In this document: positions 24,037 through 32,689 of the stretch, one piece after another
Layout of the letters: the number at the start of each line of letters is the position of its first letter
Position numbering within the stretch: position 1 is the stretch's first letter
Source: Nocardioides humilatus
Lineage (GTDB): Bacteria > Actinomycetota > Actinomycetes > Propionibacteriales > Nocardioidaceae
Assembly: GCF_008373755.1 (NCBI RefSeq)
Contig: NZ_VUJV01000001.1
Location: 1,305,687 to 1,369,686, forward strand
Length of the DNA stretch: 64,000 nucleotides
Reading direction: 5' to 3'
Position numbers and translations under genes: made by a program
Notes under the pieces: generated by a model
Databases searched by the model: none
Told to the model about the DNA's origin: nothing
The model's input: the letters and a program-made list of their open reading frames with translations, nothing else

Positions 24037-26503
24037 AGCGACGACTGACCCGCACCTCCCCGCCCGCGCCCAGGTCGTGATCATCGGCGGGGGCGTCATC
24101 GGGACGAGCGTCGCCTACCACCTCACGAAGCTCGGCTGGACCGACGTGCTCCTCATCGAGCAGGGCCGCCTCTCCTCGGGCACGACCTGGCACGCCGCCG
24201 GGCTGGTCGGCCAGCTCCGCGCGTCGGAGAGCGGCACCCGGCTGGTGCAGTACTCGACCCGGCTCTACGCCGAGCTCGAGGCCGAGGTCGGGCTGTCCAC
24301 GGGCTACAAGCGGTGCGGCGGGGTCACCGTCGCCCGCACCGAGGACCGGATGACCCAGCTCCGACGCACGGCGGCGAGCGCCGACGCCTACGGGCTCGAG
24401 TGCACCCTGCTCACCCCCGACGAGGCACGCGAGCGCTACCCGGTCATGCAAGTCGACGACCTGGTCGGTGGGATCTGGCTGCCGGGCGACGCCACGGCCA
24501 ACCCGACCGACCTGACCCAAGCGCTGGCGAAGGGAGCTCGACAGCGCGGAGCCCGGATCGTCGAGAAGGTCCGCGTGCTCGACGTGCTCCTCGACGCGAC
24601 CGGGTCGGCGACCCGGGTGCGCACCGACGCCGGCGACGTCGAGGCCGACGTGGTCGTCAACTGCGCGGGCCAGTGGGCCAAGCAGGTCGGTGCCATGGCC
24701 GGGGTGACCGTGCCGCTGCACTCCGCGGAGCACTTCTACGTCGTGACCGAGCCGTTCGCGGGCGTGAGTCCCGACCTGCCGATCCTGCGCGACCCCGACG
24801 GCTACACCTACTTCAAGGAGGAGGTCGGCGGGCTGGTCGTCGGCGGGTTCGAGCCGGAGGCGAAGCCGTGGGTGTCGCCCGACCAGATCCCCTACCCCTT
24901 CGAGTTCCAGTTGCTCGACGAGGACTGGGAGCACTTCTCGGTGCTGATGGAGAGCGCGCTGCTCCGGATCCCCGCGCTGCGCGAGACCGGGATCCGCAAG
25001 TTCTACAACGGGCCGGAGAGCTTCACCCCCGACAACCAGTTCATCCTCGGACTCGCGCCGGGCACCCGAAACTTCTACGTCGGCGCCGGCTTCAACTCGG
25101 TGGGCATTGCGTCGGCCGGCGGCGCGGGGAAGGCACTCGCCGAATGGATCGTCGCGGGCGAGCCGACCTCGGACCTCACCGCCGTCGACATCCGACGCTT
25201 CGCCCGGTTCAACGGCAACAACCGCTGGCTGCGTGACCGGGTGGGCGAGGTGCTCGGCCTGCACTACGAGATCTCCTGGCCCAACCGCGAGATGCGGACG
25301 GCGCGCCCGTTCCGACGCTCGCCGCTCCACCACGTGCACGAGGCCTCCAACGCGAGCTTCGGCAGCAGGATGGGCTGGGAGCGGCCGAACTTCTTCGCCC
25401 CGCCCGGCTCCTCACCCGCGATCACCTACACGTGGGCGAAGCCCGACTGGCTGCCGTGGGTCGCGGCCGAGCACGCCAACACCCGCAGCAACGTCACGGT
25501 CTTCGACCAGACGTCGTTCTCGAAGTACCTCGTGGTGGGACCCGACGCCGAGCGCGCGCTCCAGTGGCTCTGCACGGGCAACGTTGCGGTGCGACCGGGG
25601 CGAACCGTCTACACGGGGCTGCTCAACGCGCGGGGCACCTACGAGTCCGACGTCACGGTCACCCGCCTCGCGCCCGACGAGTACCTCGTCGTCAGCAGCG
25701 CCGCCACGACCGAGCGCGACCAGGACCACCTGCGACGCAACCTCCCGGACGGCAGCGCGGTCGCGGTGGTCGACGTGACGTCGTCGTACGCCGTGCTCGG
25801 GGTGATGGGGCCGCGCTCGCGCGACCTGTTGTCGCGGCTGACCGGCGCCGACCTGTCCGGCACGGCCTTCCCGTTCGGCACGAGCCGCGAGATCGATCTT
25901 GGTCACGCCACCGTGCGCGCGACCCGGATCACCTACGTCGGCGAGCTCGGCTGGGAGCTCTCCGTGCCGACCGAGTTCGCGGTCGGCGTGCACGAGGACC
26001 TGATGGCCGCAGGCGCGGACCTCGGCGTCGCTGGCGGCGGCTACTACGCGATCGAGTCACTGCGGCTCGAGAAGGGATACCGCGCGTTCGGCCGCGAGCT
26101 CACGCCCGACTACACACCGGTCGACGCCGGCCTGCTCTTCGCCTGCAAGCTGAGGACGGACATCCCGTTCCTCGGCCGCGATGCGGTGGAGAAGGCTCGG
26201 GCAGCGGGGCCTCGGCGCAAGCTCGTCTCGTTCACCGTGGGCGACTCCGACGCGATGCTCTGGGGCGGCGAGCTGGTGCTGCGGGACGGGGTGCCCGCCG
26301 GTCAGGTGACCTCGGCGTCCTGGGGAGCCACCGTCGGCGCGGCCGTCGGTCTCGCCTACCTCTGGGACCCGATCGGCCGCCCGATCGATGCCGAGTGGGT
26401 CCGGTCCGGGACCTACGAGGTCGCGGTCGGCGCCGACCTGCTCCCCGTCTCGGTGTCACTGCGGCCGGTCGTCGATCCGGACGGTCTGCGCATCAAGGCC
26501 TGA
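24029..26503 (+). CDS. Dimethylglycine/sarcosine dehydrogenase-like flavoprotein (DAO plus GcvT domains)
   Basis: This 824-residue fusion has an FAD-binding DAO domain first (VVIIGGGVIGTSVAYHL at residues 16-32), then an FAO-middle segment, and a folate-binding GcvT domain from about 430 (YTGLLNARGTYESD, YYAIESLRLEKGYRAF). SGTTWHAAGL (50-59) includes H55, the covalent flavin site of dimethylglycine dehydrogenases. Such enzymes oxidise N-methyl groups to an iminium and pass the one-carbon unit to tetrahydrofolate or release formaldehyde. The mycothiol formaldehyde dehydrogenase downstream supports that chemistry. The 3' end overlaps the convergent MBL gene by 11 bp. Confidence 0.88.
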   Translation: MPEATTDPHLPARAQVVIIGGGVIGTSVAYHLTKLGWTDVLLIEQGRLSSGTTWHAAGLVGQLRASESGTRLVQYSTRLYAELEAEVGLSTGYKRCGGVTVARTEDRMTQLRRTAASADAYGLECTLLTPDEARERYPVMQVDDLVGGIWLPGDATANPTDLTQALAKGARQRGARIVEKVRVLDVLLDATGSATRVRTDAGDVEADVVVNCAGQWAKQVGAMAGVTVPLHSAEHFYVVTEPFAGVSPDLPILRDPDGYTYFKEEVGGLVVGGFEPEAKPWVSPDQIPYPFEFQLLDEDWEHFSVLMESALLRIPALRETGIRKFYNGPESFTPDNQFILGLAPGTRNFYVGAGFNSVGIASAGGAGKALAEWIVAGEPTSDLTAVDIRRFARFNGNNRWLRDRVGEVLGLHYEISWPNREMRTARPFRRSPLHHVHEASNASFGSRMGWERPNFFAPPGSSPAITYTWAKPDWLPWVAAEHANTRSNVTVFDQTSFSKYLVVGPDAERALQWLCTGNVAVRPGRTVYTGLLNARGTYESDVTVTRLAPDEYLVVSSAATTERDQDHLRRNLPDGSAVAVVDVTSSYAVLGVMGPRSRDLLSRLTGADLSGTAFPFGTSREIDLGHATVRATRITYVGELGWELSVPTEFAVGVHEDLMAAGADLGVAGGGYYAIESLRLEKGYRAFGRELTPDYTPVDAGLLFACKLRTDIPFLGRDAVEKARAAGPRRKLVSFTVGDSDAMLWGGELVLRDGVPAGQVTSASWGATVGAAVGLAYLWDPIGRPIDAEWVRSGTYEVAVGADLLPVSVSLRPVVDPDGLRIKA

Positions 26504-27122
26504 GCCGCTGCGCCTCCGCACCGATCGTGGTGTCCTCGCCGTGGCCGGTGTGCACCACCGTGCCCGCGGGCAGCTCGAAGAGCTGCGCCCGGATCGACGC
26601 CTCGAGCGTGGGCCGGTCGCTGAAGGAGCGACCCGTCGCTCCCGGCCCGCCGTGGAAAAGCGTGTCGCCGGTGAAGACGCAGCCGAGGTCGGGCGCGGAG
26701 AGGCACACCGCTCCGGGCGCGTGACCAGGCGTGTGCAGCACGTGCAGCGTCGTGCCGGCGACGTTGATCTCCATGCCGTCGGACAGGTCCACGTCCCAGA
26801 GGTACGCCGACACGTCGTCCGGGCCGCCATGGGCCAGCTCCCAAAGCGGCCGGTCGGCGGGGTGCAGCAGGATCGGCGCGGAGGTGGCCTCGCGCAGCGC
26901 GGGCGCGACCCGGCAGTGGTCGTCGTGGGCGTGCGTGAGCACGATCGCGCGCACCTTGCGGTCACCGACGACGGCGAGGATGTCCGCGACCGAGTGCGGT
27001 GCATCGATCACCACGCACTCGGTGTCGTCGCCGACCACCCAGATGTTGTTGTCGACGTCGAAGGTCTCGCCGTCGAGGCTGAAGGTGCCGCTGCTGACAG
27101 CGTGGTCGACCCGCAGGGTCAC
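26493..27122 (-). CDS. MBL-fold metallo-hydrolase paired with MSH-formaldehyde dehydrogenase
   Basis: From GTG 27122 the protein has 209 residues. THAHDDH supplies the HxHxDH metal site, and HTPGHAPG and CVFTGDTLF follow, as in glyoxalase-II-like hydrolases. It overlaps the dehydrogenase stop by 4 bp (GTGA), so the two are co-translated. A partner MBL gene beside MscR-type dehydrogenases is common in actinobacteria; hydrolysis of S-formylmycothiol is a reasonable but unproven role. Confidence 0.85.
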   Translation of the reverse strand: MTLRVDHAVSSGTFSLDGETFDVDNNIWVVGDDTECVVIDAPHSVADILAVVGDRKVRAIVLTHAHDDHCRVAPALREATSAPILLHPADRPLWELAHGGPDDVSAYLWDVDLSDGMEINVAGTTLHVLHTPGHAPGAVCLSAPDLGCVFTGDTLFHGGPGATGRSFSDRPTLEASIRAQLFELPAGTVVHTGHGEDTTIGAEAQRLRP

Positions 27123-28219
27123 AGGACCACCACCGAGCGGAGTACGTCGCCGTGGTGCATCCGCTCGAAGGCAGCCTCGATGTCGCCGATCCCGATCTCC
27201 TCCGAGACGAAGGCGTCGAGGTCGAGGCGACCCTGCAGGTAGAGGTCGACGAGCAGGGGGAAGTCGCGGGTGGGGAGGCAGTCGCCGTACCAACTGGACT
27301 TGAGCGCTCCGCCGCGGCCGAACAGGTCGATCAGCGGGAGGTCGGGCACCTTCATGTCCGGCGTCGGTACGCCGACCAGCACCAGCACGCCGGCCAGGTC
27401 GCGGGCGTAGAAGCCCTGCTTCCAGGTCTCCGGTCGACCGACTGCCTCGATGACGACGTCGGCGCCGTCGGCGCCCGCGTAGGTCTCGGCGCAGATCCGC
27501 TTGATCTCCTCGACCGGGTCGGACTGGGACGAGTCGACGGTGTGCGTGGCGCCCATCTTCCGCGCCGCCTCGAGCTTTTTCGCGTCGATGTCGACGGCGA
27601 TGATCGGGCTGGCTCCGGCAAGCGCGGCGCCCGCGATGGCGGCCACGCCGACGCCGCCGCAGCCGATGACCGCGATGCTCTTGCCCCGGGTCACCGCGCC
27701 GGTGTTGATCGCGGCGCCGATGCCGGCCATCACGCCGCAGCCCAGCAGGCCGACGGCCGCCGGCCGAGCCGCCGCGTCGACCTTCGTGCACTGACCGGCC
27801 GCGACCAGGGTCTTCTCCGCGAACGCGCCGATCCCCAGCGCCGGCGACAGCTCGGTGCCGTCCTCGAGCGTCATCTTCTGCGTCGCGTTGTGGGTGTTGA
27901 AGCAGTAGTGCAGGTCGCCGCGCTTGCAGGCGCGGCACTCACCGCAGACCGCACGCCAGTTGAGGACGACGAAGTCGCCCGGCGCCACCCCTGTCACGTC
28001 GGGGCCGACGGCCTCGACGATGCCCGAGGCCTCGTGTCCCAGCAGGAACGGGAAGTCGTCGTTGATGCCGCCCTCCCGGTAGTGCAGGTCGGTGTGGCAG
28101 ACCCCGCAGGTCAGGACCTTCACGACCGCCTCACCCGGGCCGGGATCCGGGACGTTGATCGTCACGACCTCGACCGGCGCGCCCTTCGCTCGAGCGACCA
28201 CTGCCTTCACCTGTTGCAC
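27119..28219 (-). CDS. S-(hydroxymethyl)mycothiol dehydrogenase (MscR-type, zinc ADH)
   Basis: The GTG at 28219 follows AAGGAG and gives 366 residues. It is a zinc-dependent alcohol dehydrogenase of the mycothiol-dependent formaldehyde dehydrogenase group: [14 protein letters not shown] and GHEASG give catalytic ligands, [15 protein letters not shown] the structural zinc, and [15 protein letters not shown] the NAD site. It oxidises the formaldehyde-mycothiol adduct. The context explains its need, since the neighbouring DMGDH-like enzyme releases one-carbon units. A GTG further upstream in frame has no ribosome-binding site. Confidence 0.9.
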   Translation of the reverse strand: MQQVKAVVARAKGAPVEVVTINVPDPGPGEAVVKVLTCGVCHTDLHYREGGINDDFPFLLGHEASGIVEAVGPDVTGVAPGDFVVLNWRAVCGECRACKRGDLHYCFNTHNATQKMTLEDGTELSPALGIGAFAEKTLVAAGQCTKVDAAARPAAVGLLGCGVMAGIGAAINTGAVTRGKSIAVIGCGGVGVAAIAGAALAGASPIIAVDIDAKKLEAARKMGATHTVDSSQSDPVEEIKRICAETYAGADGADVVIEAVGRPETWKQGFYARDLAGVLVLVGVPTPDMKVPDLPLIDLFGRGGALKSSWYGDCLPTRDFPLLVDLYLQGRLDLDAFVSEEIGIGDIEAAFERMHHGDVLRSVVVL

Positions 28220-28307
28220 GGCTGACTCCTTCTCCTGGGGACCGGTGGCCAGCCTGCCAGGAACCCGGTCACCCGAGGCGGGAACTGAGGGGCCGGTCGG
28301 CTGCATC

Positions 28308-28367
28308 TAGGTATCGAAATGCGTAGTCCTCCCGTGTCGGACCCGTAGCCCCGAGTCCTTCACTGGA
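28308..28367 (+). promoter_or_regulatory. Conserved leader, copy 2 (shared with 14171-14230)
   Basis: TAGGTA (28308), TGCGTAGT (28320), CTCCCGTGTCGGAC (28329-28342) and CCTTCACTGGA (28357-28367) repeat copy 1 with the same internal offsets (12 and 49 bp). The next gene begins 41 bp after the element. Confidence 0.65.
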
Positions 28368-28407
28368 GGCATCGCTCCAGCTCCCAGAACGAGGAAGGCG
28401 AGTCACC

Positions 28408-28620
28408 ATGAACACCACCATCGAACCCAGCGGCACCATGGCGATGACCGCCCAGCTCCGGCTCCGCCTGCTCGACCTGGCCCGCCGCCAGGAGGAGCTC
28501 GCCGCCAACGAGGCCGCCGCGACGCCGTACTGGATGCCGCAGCCGGCCACCGTCCACGGCCACCGCAACGCCGCCGACGCGCTGCGCGCCGAGGCCGACC
28601 GCCTGCTGGCAGCGAGCTGA
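28408..28620 (+). CDS. Small conserved-leader protein, 70 residues, function unknown
   Basis: The ATG at 28408 follows GAGGAAGGCGAG. The protein is helical and rich in Ala, Arg and Glu (LRLRLLDLARRQEELAANEA), with no signal peptide or membrane helix. No family was recognised. It heads a three-gene cluster with a 50-residue ORF and an M15 peptidase. It does not resemble the 93-residue protein behind the other copy of the leader. Confidence 0.7.
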   Translation: MNTTIEPSGTMAMTAQLRLRLLDLARRQEELAANEAAATPYWMPQPATVHGHRNAADALRAEADRLLAAS

Positions 28621-28629
28621 GGAGCGGTC

Positions 28630-28782
28630 ATGACCTGGCACACCGCAACCGTCCCGGCCTCCGGCCTCGCCACGCTGCTCGCGAAGATCCGGAGTGCCGG
28701 CGGCACCATCGCCTGCTCGCTGCCGGGCGTCGACGGCATACGCGTCACCTGGACGACGGTGTCGTCCGACTCCTCCGAATGA
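28630..28782 (+). CDS. 50-residue protein, function unknown
   Basis: The ATG at 28630 is preceded by GAGGAGCGGTC overlapping the previous gene's end. The frame reads MTWHTATVPASGLATLLAKI and ends at TGA 28780-28782, which overlaps the ATG of the M15 gene (ATGA). Tight spacing, a good ribosome-binding site and high GC at third positions support it as real. No family was recognised. Confidence 0.6.
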   Translation: MTWHTATVPASGLATLLAKIRSAGGTIACSLPGVDGIRVTWTTVSSDSSE

Positions 28783-29474
28783 GTCGCGGCCTCCGTCTCG
28801 CCCGGGTCGCCGTCGCCGCAGCCGCGGCCATCGCCTGTACGGCGTGCTCCGGGACGCGGGCCACGCAACCGGAGGAGGACCCCACCAAGGCGGCCAACGG
28901 GGCACGGCGAAGCGACGACCGGTCGACCGCAGGCTCTGACCGACTGGGTTCGCTGCGCGACCGGGTCGAGGACATCGTCGCCGCGACGGGGATCGACCTG
29001 GGCGCCGCGCAGAACGTCCGCCCGGTCGGCTCCTTCAGCGACGCGGTGGGCGCCTACCGCTTCACCCCGACCGGCGGCGGTCGCGTGACGCCGGACCCGG
29101 CGTGGGTGCAGGCGCACATCGTCACCGCCACGGTGCCGATCCTCGGCACGGTCACCTGCAACCGCGCGATGGTGCCGCAGTTGCGGGCCGCACTCGCGGA
29201 GATCCAGGCCACCGGCCTGGCCGGCGAGATACACCCCGACGAGTACGCCGGCTGCTACTACCCGCGCTACATCGCCGGCACCCGGCGGCTGTCCAACCAC
29301 GCCTTCGGCCTGGCGCTCGACCTCAACGTGCCCGGCAACCAGCGCGGCACCGTCGGGCAGATGTCCCGGGCGGTCGTCGCCGTCTTCAAGCGGTGGGGCT
29401 TCGCCTGGGGTGGCGACTGGGGCTACACCGACCCCATGCACTTCGAGCTCGAGCGGGTCGTCGCTCCGGGCTGA
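28779..29474 (+). CDS. M15-family D-Ala-D-Ala carboxypeptidase-like lipoprotein
   Basis: This 231-residue protein has a signal peptide ending in a lipobox-like CTAC (VAVAAAAAIACTACSG), so it is probably a membrane-anchored lipoprotein. The catalytic part has SNHAFGLALDLN (the SxHxxxxAxD zinc motif of M15) and GDWGYTDPMHFEL with the second zinc His. It should cut peptidoglycan peptides outside the membrane. It is coupled to the preceding 50-residue ORF by an ATGA overlap. Confidence 0.85.
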   Translation: MSRGLRLARVAVAAAAAIACTACSGTRATQPEEDPTKAANGARRSDDRSTAGSDRLGSLRDRVEDIVAATGIDLGAAQNVRPVGSFSDAVGAYRFTPTGGGRVTPDPAWVQAHIVTATVPILGTVTCNRAMVPQLRAALAEIQATGLAGEIHPDEYAGCYYPRYIAGTRRLSNHAFGLALDLNVPGNQRGTVGQMSRAVVAVFKRWGFAWGGDWGYTDPMHFELERVVAPG

Positions 29475-29487
29475 GACCGCCTCTCGC

Positions 29488-29536
29488 ATCTTTTTGAGAT
29501 ACGACATCGCGACAACCTATGTACAAGTGTCGTATC
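29488..29536 (+). promoter_or_regulatory. Promoter with nested inverted repeat and shared 14-mer
   Basis: The minus strand of 29488-29501 reads TATCTCAAAAAGAT, identical to 49081-49094. On the plus strand TTGAGA (29494-29499) and TATGTA (29518-29523) could be the -35 and -10 with an 18-bp spacer. The 9-bp inverted repeat GATACGACA / TGTCGTATC (29498-29506, 29528-29536) brackets the -10. It probably controls the operon beginning at 29598. Confidence 0.55.
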
Positions 29537-29597
29537 GCGGCGTAGCGTTGCCCGCACCACTTGTCGCAAGGCTGCGACGCGATTTCGGAAGGCAGAC

Positions 29598-30374
29598 ATG
29601 AGCAACACGAAGACCCTGTTCTCGGAGCGGAGCCAGCGGCTGATCCTGTGGTGGGGGATCGGACTCGCCGTGATCTACGGCGTCTGCCTGATCTTCCTGT
29701 TCGACATGGTGCCGCCGCCGAGCGCCGAGTGGTCTCCCGAGCAGGTCGCGGCGTTCTACCAGGAGCACGGCACCCGGATCCGCTGGGGCTCGGTCATCTG
29801 CGGGTGGACCAGCGCCTTCATGATGCCGATCCTCGCCGTGGTCACGATGCAGATGGCGCGCGTCGAGACCGGGGGCGCCAAGATCTGGAGCGCGCTCTCC
29901 TTGGTGAGCGGCGCGATGATGTCGCTCTTCCTCGCCCTGCCGCCCATCTTCTGGGGAGTCGCAGCCTTCAACGCCGACCGCGGCGACGAGATCACCGCGA
30001 TGATGCACGAGCTCGGCCTGCTCACCCTGACGACGACCGACCAGTACTACATCTTCATGTGGGTCGGCGTGACCGTCCTTGCCCTCCGCCCGGCCACCCA
30101 GCTGGTCAAGCACAACCCGTTCCCGCGCTGGTGGGGCTACCTGTCGCTGTGGATCACCGTGATGTTCGAGGCGGGCGCGTTCGCGTTCATCCCGAAGACC
30201 GGACCGCTGTCGTGGAACGGCCTCCTGGTCTTCTGGTCGCCGCTGTCGCTGTTCGGCGTCTGGATCACCATCCAGAGCTGGTTGGTCTTCCGCGCCCTGC
30301 GCGGCCAGGTCGCCGACAAGCAAGCGGCGACCGAAGCGGAGACCGCCGCCGAGCTCGAAGCCGTGCTGCTGTGA
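29598..30374 (+). CDS. Membrane protein, paralogue family A, member 1
   Basis: This 258-residue protein has about six membrane helices. It shares the family-A pattern seen in five other genes here: a PPPS motif after the first helix (FDMVPPPSAEWSPEQVAAFY), a charged segment (TRIRWGSV), an RWWGYLSLW motif and a KTGPLSWNG turn before the last helix. The family was not recognised. The ATG follows GGAAGG. The gene is coupled to NorE/NorF-like oxidase subunits downstream, the only family-A member with that context. Confidence 0.75.
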   Translation: MSNTKTLFSERSQRLILWWGIGLAVIYGVCLIFLFDMVPPPSAEWSPEQVAAFYQEHGTRIRWGSVICGWTSAFMMPILAVVTMQMARVETGGAKIWSALSLVSGAMMSLFLALPPIFWGVAAFNADRGDEITAMMHELGLLTLTTTDQYYIFMWVGVTVLALRPATQLVKHNPFPRWWGYLSLWITVMFEAGAFAFIPKTGPLSWNGLLVFWSPLSLFGVWITIQSWLVFRALRGQVADKQAATEAETAAELEAVLL

Positions 30375-30982
30375 CGAGCGACGTGATCGACGCCCCCGCT
30401 TCCCCCGCCACCGCGCCGGGGAAGAAGCGCCGGATCCCCGGCGAAGAAGGCACCTGGATCTTCATCTTCGGCGACATGTGCGTCTTCGCCGTCTTCTTCT
30501 GCGTCTACCTCAGCGCTCGGATGGCCGACCCGGCCGGCTTCGCCCACGACCAGGCCGAGCTCAACCAGAACTTCGGCGCGATCAACACGGTCCTGCTGCT
30601 GGTCAGCTCGCTCCTCGTGGTCCTCGCGACCCGCGCGGTCCACTCCCCTGCCCTGAAGCGTCACGCACCCCGACTCCTTGCCGGAGCCTGGCTGTGCGGC
30701 GCCGGCTTCCTGGGCATCAAGGCCCTCGAGTACGCCGAGAAGGTCCACCACGGCATCACGCCGCAGACCAGCGACTTCTTCATGTACTACTTCGTGCTGA
30801 CCGGGCTGCACGCCTTCCACCTGGTGCTCGGTCTCGCGATGTTGACGGTGCTCATCCGCTTCGCGAGCAAGCCGGAGATGTCCCGCGGGCAGTTCATCTT
30901 CTTCGAGGGCGGCGCGTGCTTCTGGCACATGGTCGACCTGCTGTGGCTCGTCCTCTTCCCCCTGATCTTCCTGGTGCGGTGA
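30371..30982 (+). CDS. Cytochrome c oxidase subunit III-like (NorE-type) protein
   Basis: From GTG 30371 (overlapping the previous stop) it has 203 residues. PGEEGTWIFIFGDMCVFAVFF is the usual start of NorE-like subunits. Five helices follow, with YYFVLTGLHAFHLVLG and FEGGACFWHMVDLLWLVLFPL, matching heme-copper oxidase subunit III. No catalytic subunit I or NorB is nearby, so it may assist an oxidase encoded elsewhere or work with the membrane proteins around it. Confidence 0.85.
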   Translation: MTSDVIDAPASPATAPGKKRRIPGEEGTWIFIFGDMCVFAVFFCVYLSARMADPAGFAHDQAELNQNFGAINTVLLLVSSLLVVLATRAVHSPALKRHAPRLLAGAWLCGAGFLGIKALEYAEKVHHGITPQTSDFFMYYFVLTGLHAFHLVLGLAMLTVLIRFASKPEMSRGQFIFFEGGACFWHMVDLLWLVLFPLIFLVR

Positions 30983-30986
30983 CCCG

Positions 30987-31295
30987 ATGACCTCTTTGAC
31001 CTCTCTCGCCTCGTCCCGCACGCCGGCTGACCTGCTGCGGACCTCCGCCACAGCGGTGTGGATCTTCCTCGTCGTCGCCACCGTGACCTCGTGGGCCCTC
31101 GGGACCGACCATGCGTTCGTCGACAACACCACGGCAGCCAGCGTCGTCGTACTGCTCCTCGCCTTCGTGAAGGTGCGGTTCGTCGGGCTCTACTTCATGG
31201 AGCTCAAGGACGCCCCGCTCCCCTTGCGCGCGCTGATCGAGGCGTGGTGCCTGATCGTTTGCGCGCTGACCGTCGGCTTCTTCCTCGCCGGGTGA
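30987..31295 (+). CDS. Cytochrome oxidase subunit IV-like (NorF-type) small membrane protein
   Basis: This 102-residue protein has three membrane helices (TAVWIFLVVATVTSWALG, VVVLLLAFVKVRFVGLYFM, LIEAWCLIVCALTVGFFL). The KVRFVGLYFMELKDAP segment is typical of the NorF/COX4-prokaryotic family. It lies 4 bp after the NorE-like gene, the standard gene pair. Confidence 0.85.
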   Translation: MTSLTSLASSRTPADLLRTSATAVWIFLVVATVTSWALGTDHAFVDNTTAASVVVLLLAFVKVRFVGLYFMELKDAPLPLRALIEAWCLIVCALTVGFFLAG

Positions 31296-31342
31296 GCACC
31301 ACCAGCGCCGACCTGCGCGCCGGCCGGACTAGCCTTCGGCCC

Positions 31343-31927
31343 ATGGACGAACCCGCTGCCAGCCTGGCGCGCGCGGCCCGGGAGGTGTTCGCCCGCTACG
31401 GAGTGGCCCGGGCGACGATGTCCGACGTGGCCAAGGCCGCCGGCGTCGTACGCCAGACGGTCTACAACACCGTCACCGGGCGCGACCACCTCATCGAGCT
31501 GGCGATCGTCCAGTGCTGCGAGGAGCTGCAGGAGCGGCTCGACGCCGCCACGGCCGAGGACCCCGACGATCTCGACGAGGCCCTGCTCGCCTTCTTGTGC
31601 CGCGCGGTCGAGATGACGGCCGCCCACGGCGAGCTCGCCGATCTGATGGCCGCTCTTCCCGAGGACCGGGTGCGCGAGATCTTCGGGCAGTCGCACCCTG
31701 TCGAGGAGCTCATCAAGGCCAGCCTCCGCCCGCTCCTGGAGCGCGCACTCGCGGACAGCCGGCTCCGCCCGGGAGTGACGATCGAAGATACGAGTCGCTG
31801 GCTCCAGGGAGTCCTCACCTTCGCCCTGCTGCAGGAGGCCGCCGACCCGGAGACCCGCCGGCGCCACCTGCGGACCTTCGCCCTGCCCTCAGTGCTTGTG
31901 CCCGGGGCCAAGGGCGCCTACTCTTAG
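31343..31927 (+). CDS. TetR/AcrR family regulator
   Basis: ATG 31343 lies 6 nt after TAGCCT, so a leaderless start is preferred; GTG 31292, overlapping the NorF-like stop, is the alternative and would add 17 residues. The 194-residue protein has a TetR HTH (ATMSDVAKAAGVVRQTVYNTV) and a helical ligand domain. Its stop lies inside the palindrome at 31922-31947, which precedes the family-B gene, so it may control that gene. Confidence 0.85.
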   Translation: MDEPAASLARAAREVFARYGVARATMSDVAKAAGVVRQTVYNTVTGRDHLIELAIVQCCEELQERLDAATAEDPDDLDEALLAFLCRAVEMTAAHGELADLMAALPEDRVREIFGQSHPVEELIKASLRPLLERALADSRLRPGVTIEDTSRWLQGVLTFALLQEAADPETRRRHLRTFALPSVLVPGAKGAYS

Positions 31928-31947
31928 AGAGTAGATACTCTCTAAGA
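31922..31947. promoter_or_regulatory. TAGAGAGT-type palindrome, copy 1
   Basis: A perfect 26-bp palindrome with core TAGAGAGT-AGAT-ACTCTCTA ends 13 bp before the ATG at 31961. The copy at 33650-33677 shares the same 8-bp arms and 4-bp spacer length. It is very probably a TetR operator for genes in this cluster. Confidence 0.8.
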
Positions 31948-31960
31948 TTTGAGGAGCCCG

Positions 31961-32689
31961 ATGGATCCCCACGCCGTCTTCGACGCGCTCGACGACAACA
32001 TGGTGCCGGTCTTCACCCTGGCCACGCTCGCCATGATCGGGAACTACATCTGGTTCGCCGGCGCGATCGCGGCCCAGAAGCGGGACAAGGTCTACGCGAT
32101 CCCGCTGTTCTTGACCTTCTTCTGGTTCGCCCACGACTCGTCCTACGTCTTGCACTACGACCGCTGGTTCAACCAGTACGACCACTGGTTCCCCCAGCTG
32201 TTCTGGGCGCTGATCATCGTCACGGTCGCCTTCGAGATCTACTACATGAGCCAGACCCTGCGCCTGGGCCACCGCGAGCTCGCCGCCGGGCTGACCGTCA
32301 CCCAGTTCCGGGCCGGGTTCTTCCTGTGCCTCGCCGCGATGTACGTCGCCTGGCTGTGGCTCCAGCAGTCGATGCAGGACCCCATCTACCTCGACATCTT
32401 CGCCCTCACGGTCCTCAGCTATCCGTGCCTCGCCATCGCGATGATGCTGCGCCGAGGCGACCGTCGCGGGTTCAACGCGACAATGTGCGCCGGCTTCCTG
32501 ATGATGACCGTCTGCTACTTCACCGCCTCGACATTCTTCTTCGGTCCCTACTTCCAGCGCTGGGAGTACGCCGCGGTCGGCATCGCCTCACTGACCTGCG
32601 GCATCGCGATGACCTGGGTCTACCGGCAGCTGCCGCCCGCACCCTCGACGACCGCCGTTCCCGCCGAGCGCACCGAGGTCGCTGCATGA
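31961..32689 (+). CDS. Membrane protein, paralogue family B, member 1 (YDHWF signature)
   Basis: The ATG at 31961 follows GAGGAG and gives 242 residues with about seven membrane helices. The family-B signature is WFAHD at residues 55-59, YDRWF at 66-70, YDHWF at 73-77 and a Glu at 92 in the next helix. Intramembrane His, Asp and Glu at fixed spacing suggest an enzyme or proton-linked function. The size and topology resemble integral-membrane terpene cyclases of the Pyr4 type, but no homology can be claimed. It is coupled to the next gene by an ATGA overlap. Confidence 0.72.
   Translation: MDPHAVFDALDDNMVPVFTLATLAMIGNYIWFAGAIAAQKRDKVYAIPLFLTFFWFAHDSSYVLHYDRWFNQYDHWFPQLFWALIIVTVAFEIYYMSQTLRLGHRELAAGLTVTQFRAGFFLCLAAMYVAWLWLQQSMQDPIYLDIFALTVLSYPCLAIAMMLRRGDRRGFNATMCAGFLMMTVCYFTASTFFFGPYFQRWEYAAVGIASLTCGIAMTWVYRQLPPAPSTTAVPAERTEVAA

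Noticed and set aside
30371-31295. A nitric oxide reductase operon.
   Set aside because: NorE- and NorF-like subunits are present, but no NorB, NorC or NorD gene is in the window.
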